Assembly: GCA_964009845.1 (NCBI GenBank)
Contig: CAXGIQ010000042.1
Coordinates: forward strand, 1 to 10,948
DNA length: 10,948 nt
From: UBA7312 sp002715345
Lineage (GTDB): Bacteria; Bacteroidota; Bacteroidia; Flavobacteriales; UBA7312
Direction of reading: 5' to 3'
This document shows, one piece after another, positions 6,347 through 10,948 of the stretch (position 1 is its first letter; every line of letters starts with the position of its first letter). The notes below the pieces were generated by a model, which was not told the origin of the DNA, searched no databases, and saw only the letters and a list, made by a program, of their open reading frames with translations. The position numbers and the translations under genes were made by a program.

Positions 6347-9082
6347 TTAAAATGTATGTGAGAATCTTAACATTGCTAATCGACCAATCTCTGGTGCTCC
6401 CACAAATTCGTTATGCATATTGTCGGTAATATTTTGAACACTTAAATCAATACGAGAGTGCTCTAACAGATTATAACCTAATGTAATATCTGTTACTGCA
6501 AAATCATCAACCTCTCCTATATAAACGCCCGAGTTAACAGGGAAAGCATCTTGCCATCTGTAACGGACATTTAAGTCAAAAGTATCGAACAGCTTAGTAG
6601 AAACAGATAAGCTTGCTTTTTTAGCAGGAGCGTTTAAAGGAACTAAAATTCCTTCAGCTGTTTCGTATTTGTTTTTATCTACCCAAGAATAGGTTCCAGC
6701 AATTTGTGTTTTATCATCTAGATAATAGGTAGCTGCAAAATCCATACCATTTATGGTTACATCACCAAAGTTAGCATATGTCATAATAACATCATTACCT
6801 GTATACTCTTCAGGCATTACTGTTCCGTAAGGGATTTGTGCTAGTCCAGCAGCAATATCATCTTCTATCATCCCGTTTGCCTCCTCGGTATAAGCTCCAT
6901 CTAAAGCCATTAGGATAAGATCATATTCTAAGACAGATTCGTTTATCGCATTAGGATTCATCAACGCCTCATAAGCAGAATTTCCATCAATGAACACATT
7001 TGGATTCATCACCTGAAGTGCACCTACAAAATCTGTGATATTTGTTTTGTAAACATCAACAGTAGCTGCTAAACGGTCTCCTAAAAATCCTTTGTATCCT
7101 ATTTCTCTAGTGGTAGATATAGAATTGATGAGAGGATCAACATCTTTAATTGCGTCTGCGCTAATAGGAATAAATGGTGAACTTGCGTTTTCATCAAGAT
7201 TTAACACCATCAGACTATTTTTAAGTCCTATTAAGGGGTTGGGGAATATATTTGAAAGAGCTTCGTTTACTGACTCTGTTGATATTCCAAAAGCGCTAGC
7301 TAATTCAGCTGTTAAGCCAGCTTTAAACACTTCCCATGCTACATTGGTTCCAGTTATATCGTTTAAAGCTATTTGGCCTGGAGCGTAAGGAGAGTAGAAG
7401 CTGTTTATATTTCCGTTATCATCTCTGTTGAAGTTGAATCCTCCTCTGTTTCCAATTCCTCTAACTCCAATACCCGTTGGTAGGTAGCCAGATAAAATAT
7501 CTAAAGAGTAATTAAGCGCTGAAGGAGAATCGAATGCCTTGTTGTAGGATAAACGGAAACTGTTTCTAGGATCTATTTTGTACACCATTGCTGCTCTAGG
7601 AGACATCTGCGTACCTTCTACAAAAGTGTGATTGTCGTAGCGTAATGCTCCGATTAAATCAATTTTATCATTAAATCCATATTTACCTTGCACATATATC
7701 CCTTTTTCATCAATGTTATCAGAATACTCATTATTACCATTGATAGTACCTAATGTTTTAGGTCTTGTTAAATACGCATCAGCGCCATAAGTTAAAGCTA
7801 GGCTTCCAATTTCTGTAGAGTGTTGAATTTGATACGATATAAATTGAGAGTTATCCACAATTAAGTTACCACTTCTTCTCATGAAGGATTCACCTGCATC
7901 ACTTTCGTTTCCATAAGCTTGTATAAACAAGTCTTTATGTAATAGGCGAGCTTGCCAATAACTGTAGCTCCAATCTCTTGCCTCACCAGCTCCTAGTCCA
8001 GTGAGTTCAATTCCATTTGTGTTAGAGCGACCTGCAGATAAAATTACCTTAGTATCATCATTTACTCGAAAATCAACGCGTGCATCAACATTCCAGTTAT
8101 TGATTTCGTTATCCTTTACAACTGCTACAGAATCTCCAGTCATGACAGTTCCATTAGGGCCTTGTTTTGAAAGTTGAATCCAGCCATCGCTCCATGCTGC
8201 CATTTCTTGAGCTAAATCGGAAGAATCTCTATTCCAATCTGTACCTTTTAAGTAGTTCATGGAGATTTTATATCCTATGTTGTCATTGATTTTTCCAGCT
8301 GTTCTTACAGAAGTATTTAACAAATCTCTTTGCCCAGCACCAAAACTAACTTTTGTTTCACTGTTTTTTTCTAAATCTAAAGGAGATTTGGTAAGAATGT
8401 GAATAACACCATTAGATGAAAATGGTCCGTAAATAGCAGAAGCTGGTCCTTTTAAAACCTCGATACTTGCGATATCATCACTGTTTCCAGGAATCATCTG
8501 TGTAGAATTTACTCTCAATGAAGGAACAGATGCAACTCTGTTGTCTACCATTGTTAAAACAGCTCCTGAAAACACATTGTTAAAACCTCTTGTTACTACA
8601 TTAGAGGAAGTTAAACCTGTTTTTGACACATCTACTCCTGAAGCAGAATAAAGGTGATCTGTGGTAGTTAAGGACACATTACTTTCTACTTCTTTAGCAG
8701 AAATAACTGAAACAGAAGCAGGAGCCTCTAAAACTTTCTCTTTTTTACGAGAAGCAGATACAACCACCTGATCTAGGTCAGTAGCCGAGGATTTCATTTC
8801 TACAATAATATTAGATTTTCCATTTAAAGAAAACTCTATAGTTTCAAAACCAATAAATGAAAAGACTAGTATGCTATTATTGTTTGGTACTGTAATGTTG
8901 AACTCACCATTTGAATCAGAAATACTTCCAAAATTTGTGCCTTTAACAAGAATATTTACACCAGCTAGGAAGTCTCCAGCATCATCTTTTACTTGCCCTT
9001 CCACACCTACTTGAGCCCAAGCAGTATTGCTTAGAAATAGTGCGCACATAGCAATAGAAAATAAGTAGTAAACTTGTTTCAT
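6347..9082 (-). CDS. TonB-dependent outer-membrane receptor with carboxypeptidase-regulatory-like domain
   Basis: Outer-membrane, energy-coupled receptor of 911 residues; the ligand is unknown. Order of parts: Sec signal peptide 1-23 (AWA-Q cleavage); CarboxypepD_reg-like beta-sandwich at about 25-97; a probable TonB box around DQVVVSAS (104-111); a plug domain at about 117-235 containing DDIASIEVLKGPASAIYG (202-219) and GVIHILTK (225-232); then a 22-strand-type barrel ending in the C-terminal Phe911 of LRFSHTF, as expected for BamA-dependent insertion. The 911-residue length and lack of a neighbouring SusD-like lipoprotein argue against a SusC glycan transporter; siderophore, cobalamin or peptide uptake remain open. 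Two long loops (about 520-660 and 690-770) contain helix-prone segments such as 583-612. The gene is transcribed alone, diverges from gmhB across 81 bp, and ends at a strong terminator. No ECF sigma/anti-sigma pair is adjacent. Confidence 0.92.
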   Translation of the reverse strand: MKQVYYLFSIAMCALFLSNTAWAQVGVEGQVKDDAGDFLAGVNILVKGTNFGSISDSNGEFNITVPNNNSILVFSFIGFETIEFSLNGKSNIIVEMKSSATDLDQVVVSASRKKEKVLEAPASVSVISAKEVESNVSLTTTDHLYSASGVDVSKTGLTSSNVVTRGFNNVFSGAVLTMVDNRVASVPSLRVNSTQMIPGNSDDIASIEVLKGPASAIYGPFSSNGVIHILTKSPLDLEKNSETKVSFGAGQRDLLNTSVRTAGKINDNIGYKISMNYLKGTDWNRDSSDLAQEMAAWSDGWIQLSKQGPNGTVMTGDSVAVVKDNEINNWNVDARVDFRVNDDTKVILSAGRSNTNGIELTGLGAGEARDWSYSYWQARLLHKDLFIQAYGNESDAGESFMRRSGNLIVDNSQFISYQIQHSTEIGSLALTYGADAYLTRPKTLGTINGNNEYSDNIDEKGIYVQGKYGFNDKIDLIGALRYDNHTFVEGTQMSPRAAMVYKIDPRNSFRLSYNKAFDSPSALNYSLDILSGYLPTGIGVRGIGNRGGFNFNRDDNGNINSFYSPYAPGQIALNDITGTNVAWEVFKAGLTAELASAFGISTESVNEALSNIFPNPLIGLKNSLMVLNLDENASSPFIPISADAIKDVDPLINSISTTREIGYKGFLGDRLAATVDVYKTNITDFVGALQVMNPNVFIDGNSAYEALMNPNAINESVLEYDLILMALDGAYTEEANGMIEDDIAAGLAQIPYGTVMPEEYTGNDVIMTYANFGDVTINGMDFAATYYLDDKTQIAGTYSWVDKNKYETAEGILVPLNAPAKKASLSVSTKLFDTFDLNVRYRWQDAFPVNSGVYIGEVDDFAVTDITLGYNLLEHSRIDLSVQNITDNMHNEFVGAPEIGRLAMLRFSHTF

Positions 9083-9163
9083 AACAATTGTTTTTGGTTA
9101 ATAGTTATGGCAAGATAGCGATTTTCTTGTTTATTGTAGGCTATTGTTATCTTTGTGTAATTA
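9083..9163. promoter_or_regulatory. Divergent intergenic region between the receptor and gmhB
   Basis: This 81-bp stretch must hold the promoters of both flanking genes. The plus-strand promoter is clear. For the receptor on the minus strand the best candidate is TATCTTGC (complement of 9110-9117), an imperfect match to TAnnTTTG without an obvious -33 TTG. A perfect 10-bp palindrome, aacaattgtt, sits at 9083-9092 directly before the receptor ATG; it could be an operator or chance. No Fur-like 19-bp palindrome was recognised. Confidence 0.5.
9127..9155 (+). promoter_or_regulatory. Bacteroidota-type promoter of gmhB (TTG-N18-TAnnTTTG)
   Basis: TTG at 9127-9129 and TATCTTTG at 9148-9155 are separated by 18 bp, matching the Bacteroidota sigma-ABfr consensus of a -33 TTTG/TTG element and a -7 TAnnTTTG element. 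The -7 box ends only 8 bp before the gmhB ATG at 9164. With the usual spacing transcription would start at about 9159-9162, leaving a leader of only a few nucleotides. The gmhB mRNA is therefore likely leaderless or nearly so. Confidence 0.7.
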
Positions 9164-9658
9164 ATGAATAAAGCGGTTTTTTTAGATAGGGATGGAGTAA
9201 TCAATCAAGAGATTGGTGACTATGTGTATAAAATAGAGGACTTTAAGTTTAACACAGGCTTATTTCCAGCTTTACGCTTGCTGCAAGAATATGATTACAA
9301 ATTGATTGTAGTAACCAACCAAGGAGGTATTGCTAAAGTTAGATATACGCATGATGAGGTGAATGAGCTGCATAAATTTATGCTAGAAAAATTATTGGAA
9401 GAAGGAATTAAAATTGCTGATGTGTATTTCTGTCCTCATCATCATACTATTGAACCTTGCCTTTGTAGAAAGCCAAATTCTATTATGATAGAAAAAGCAA
9501 TTGCTAAGCATAAAGTAGATGCTTCTCAATCATTTTTGATTGGCGACAACGAAAGGGATATTTTAGCTGGAGAAAAAGCAGGGGTTAAAGGAGTTTTGAT
9601 AGAGACGAATACAAATATACTTCCTAGAGTAAAAATGGATATTTTGAATGTGGTATAA
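9164..9658 (+). CDS. gmhB: HAD-IIIA phosphatase, GmhB-like (D-glycero-D-manno-heptose 1,7-bisphosphate 7-phosphatase)
   Basis: Cytoplasmic HAD phosphatase, probably removing the C7 phosphate from heptose 1,7-bisphosphate in the ADP- or GDP-heptose route to LPS or surface glycans. At 164 residues it is somewhat shorter than E. coli GmhB. Seen: HAD motif I FLDRDGVIN (6-14) with Asp8 and Asp10; motif II Thr51 in VVTNQGG; motif III Lys103 in CRKP; motif IV GDNERD with Asp128 and Asp132. The GmhB/HisB-N zinc-site pattern CxH...CxC is present as Cys90, His92, Cys99 and Cys101. The start is fixed by motif I lying at the N-terminus and by the promoter just upstream. The HisB N-terminal histidinol-phosphatase is the main alternative, but no his gene is nearby. 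No other heptose genes are in the window, so the exact substrate is inferred. The aminotransferase gene overlaps its last 11 bp. Confidence 0.78.
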   Translation: MNKAVFLDRDGVINQEIGDYVYKIEDFKFNTGLFPALRLLQEYDYKLIVVTNQGGIAKVRYTHDEVNELHKFMLEKLLEEGIKIADVYFCPHHHTIEPCLCRKPNSIMIEKAIAKHKVDASQSFLIGDNERDILAGEKAGVKGVLIETNTNILPRVKMDILNVV

Positions 9659-10430
9659 TTGGAATGGAAATATTGTCCAAAAAACTTCTTTCACGCACGA
9701 TAATCGATCGTTCAGATATGGTGATGGCCTGTTTGAAAGCATGCGCGTTTTCAATGGAAAAATATTTAACCGAAAATCACATGAAAATCGTTTAGAAAAG
9801 AGCTTAAATACTCTTAAATTATCTCTAGAAAATACCGTTTCTAGTTTGTTTGATGAGGTTGAAGATTTGCTGAGTAGGAATGACATTTCCAAAGGAGGAT
9901 TTGCTCGTTTGATGTTGTATCGAGATGCACAAGGAAGTTATATCCCATCTAGCAATAAGGTAGCTTATTTGATAGAGTGTAGCAAATGCAATAGTAATCA
10001 GTTTGAATTGCAGGAAAAATCCATTGAAACAGTCTTTTTTACGGAACATAAAAAGCCAACCTCAAAACTTTCCAACATTAAAAGTAATAATGCTCTACTG
10101 TATGTTTTAGCATCAATACATGCCAAAGAACAGATGGCTGAGGATGCAATTTTGCTCAACGAGAAAGGCAATGTTATTGAGTCTACAAATGCCAATTTAT
10201 TTGTAGTCAAAGAAGGAAAATTGTATACTCCTCCACTTGCTGACGGACCTTTAGATGGCACATTAAGGAGTGTAATCTTACAGTGTTTTGAAGTAAAGGA
10301 GAGGTCGGTTTCTATAGAAGATTACGAAGTTGCCGATGAGGTTTTTTTAACTAACGCGCATGGTATTAGACTCGTTAAGGAAGGTGTAAAAGCTAAGGAG
10401 ATTATTAAGCATTTAAACAGCTTAATTTAA
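9648..10430 (+). CDS. Class IV PLP-dependent aminotransferase
   Basis: Fold-type IV PLP enzyme (PF01063), the family containing branched-chain aminotransferase (IlvE), D-amino-acid aminotransferase and 4-amino-4-deoxychorismate lyase (PabC). The 260-residue length is nearer PabC or D-aminotransferase than the longer IlvE. Seen: FRYGDGLFESMRV (22-34), the usual N-terminal substrate-side motif; Lys145 in NIKSNNALL, the PLP Schiff-base lysine; Glu178 in GNVIESTNANLF (174-185), which binds the pyridine nitrogen; and a GPLDGTLR turn (200-207) in the phosphate-binding region. The substrate cannot be settled from these motifs, and no pabAB or ilv genes are present. The ATG at 9648 lies inside the 3' end of gmhB (11-bp overlap in another frame), so translation is probably coupled. 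Adjacency to yqgE is a recurring Bacteroidota arrangement. The two genes converge with a 9-bp overlap. Confidence 0.85.
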   Translation: MWYNWNGNIVQKTSFTHDNRSFRYGDGLFESMRVFNGKIFNRKSHENRLEKSLNTLKLSLENTVSSLFDEVEDLLSRNDISKGGFARLMLYRDAQGSYIPSSNKVAYLIECSKCNSNQFELQEKSIETVFFTEHKKPTSKLSNIKSNNALLYVLASIHAKEQMAEDAILLNEKGNVIESTNANLFVVKEGKLYTPPLADGPLDGTLRSVILQCFEVKERSVSIEDYEVADEVFLTNAHGIRLVKEGVKAKEIIKHLNSLI

Positions 10431-10948
10431 TGAAGGATCTTCGGGCATGTTAGCCCAAATTGCATATTCTTTATCCATTTGACTGATAAAGTTTTTCCAA
10501 AGTTTCTGATTGTGTTGTCTGAGTGCAATTTCGCTATTCCCAGGAGCTATAATCCAAGATTGTTCTTCTAGTTCTCTTTCAAGCTGACCTGCTCCCCAAC
10601 CAGAATATCCTACAAAAAAGCGAATTTGTGAGCTGAAAATTTTCTTTTCAGTAACCAGCTTCATAAGCGTTTGAAAATTTCCACTCCAATAAAGATTTTC
10701 TCCTACATGAATAGATCCGTCAATTAAATCGCCCATAGAGTGAATGAAGTGAAGCGTTTCTTTTTGCACAGGACCACCGATATAAACGGGTGCATCAAAA
10801 GAAGGAAAATCATCAATTAAATCGTTGATACCCACTTTAGTTGGTTGATTCAAAATAAATCCTACACTTTCTATTTCATTATGATTGGTTAGTAAAATAA
10901 CGGAGCGTTTAAAATTCGGATCCAACATATTGGGTTCAGAAATGAGTA
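10422..10948 (-). CDS. yqgE: YqgE/AlgH family protein (5' end outside window)
   Basis: UPF0301 YqgE/AlgH family protein of unknown biochemical function. The first in-window Met at 10926-10928 is internal. The frame stays open to the window edge, and the codons before it read LISEPN, giving LISEPNMLDPNFKRSV, the standard family N-terminal block, so roughly ten residues and the start codon lie beyond 10948. Numbering from that internal Met, conserved features are GFILNQPT (23-30), the YIGGPV turn (49-54) and the signature FFVGYSGWGAGQLE (104-117). About 174 residues are visible. The name AlgH comes from a proposed regulatory role in Pseudomonas alginate production, but a direct transcriptional role is not established. 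Its TAA overlaps the aminotransferase 3' end by 9 bp, leaving no room for a terminator between them. Confidence 0.93.
   Translation of the reverse strand, partial: LISEPNMLDPNFKRSVILLTNHNEIESVGFILNQPTKVGINDLIDDFPSFDAPVYIGGPVQKETLHFIHSMGDLIDGSIHVGENLYWSGNFQTLMKLVTEKKIFSSQIRFFVGYSGWGAGQLERELEEQSWIIAPGNSEIALRQHNQKLWKNFISQMDKEYAIWANMPEDPSLN

Noticed and set aside
7092..7388. Plus-strand open frame of 98 codons inside the receptor gene
   Set aside because: It lies wholly within the well-supported receptor gene on the opposite strand, has no recognisable motif and no promoter; treated as a coding shadow.
9083..9092. Perfect 10-bp palindrome aacaattgtt directly before the receptor start codon
   Set aside because: Short and A/T-rich, so it is easily expected by chance in this genome; it does not extend beyond 10 bp and has no second copy that I saw. 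Not called an operator.
10442..10455. Small hairpin gggc-atgtta-gccc near the aminotransferase/yqgE junction
   Set aside because: Only a 4-bp stem, inside the yqgE coding sequence and without a following T-tract on either strand, so it is not a credible terminator.
1..10948. Mobile element, CRISPR, phage or defence island
   Set aside because: No transposase, integrase, toxin-antitoxin pair, regular repeat array, tRNA or composition shift was seen. Genes are mostly housekeeping or envelope genes with uniform style.

Overview
The window is an AT-rich, densely packed chromosomal segment from a member of the Bacteroidota (Flavobacteriia- or Cytophagia-like; I cannot place it more finely). The evidence is a TonB-dependent receptor with an N-terminal carboxypeptidase-regulatory-like domain, a PG_1098/THUMP-like methyltransferase, a stand-alone secreted DUF4159 protein, an aminotransferase IV gene tail-to-tail with yqgE, a TTG-N18-TAnnTTTG promoter, and few clear Shine-Dalgarno sites.

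Layout. (1) 6-2021, plus strand: aroK (shikimate kinase) followed after 3 bp by an MIO-type ammonia-lyase, best read as histidine ammonia-lyase (hutH). (2) 6266-2018, minus strand: five tightly spaced genes in the order rsmE, DUF4159 protein, AI-2E-family membrane protein, conserved exported protein, THUMP-like methyltransferase. The gaps are a 4-bp ATGA overlap, 12 bp, 15 bp and 17-47 bp, so this looks like one operon. Its last gene overlaps the 3' end of hutH by 4 bp. (3) 9082-6347, minus strand: a 911-residue TonB-dependent receptor transcribed alone and closed by a clear intrinsic terminator at 6297-6328. That terminator abuts a possible promoter for the rsmE operon. (4) 9164-10430, plus strand: a GmhB-like HAD phosphatase and a class IV PLP aminotransferase overlapping by 11 bp. 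They are driven by a strong Bacteroidota-type promoter so close to the first ATG that the mRNA is probably leaderless. (5) 10422-10948, minus strand: yqgE/algH, whose 5' end lies outside the window and whose 3' end overlaps the aminotransferase by 9 bp.

The genes are mostly housekeeping: shikimate pathway, histidine catabolism, rRNA modification, heptose or sugar-phosphate metabolism, amino-acid or folate-type PLP chemistry, and outer-membrane uptake. They do not form one obvious pathway. I saw no tRNA, rRNA, CRISPR array, insertion sequence, integrase, attachment site or base-composition break. No gene-free stretch exceeds 100 bp. I did not find a convincing new defence, mobile or biosynthetic system. 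The points most worth a second look are the non-AUG start of the methyltransferase, the uncharacterised genes grouped with rsmE, the terminator/promoter junction, and the two terminator-less tail-to-tail overlaps.
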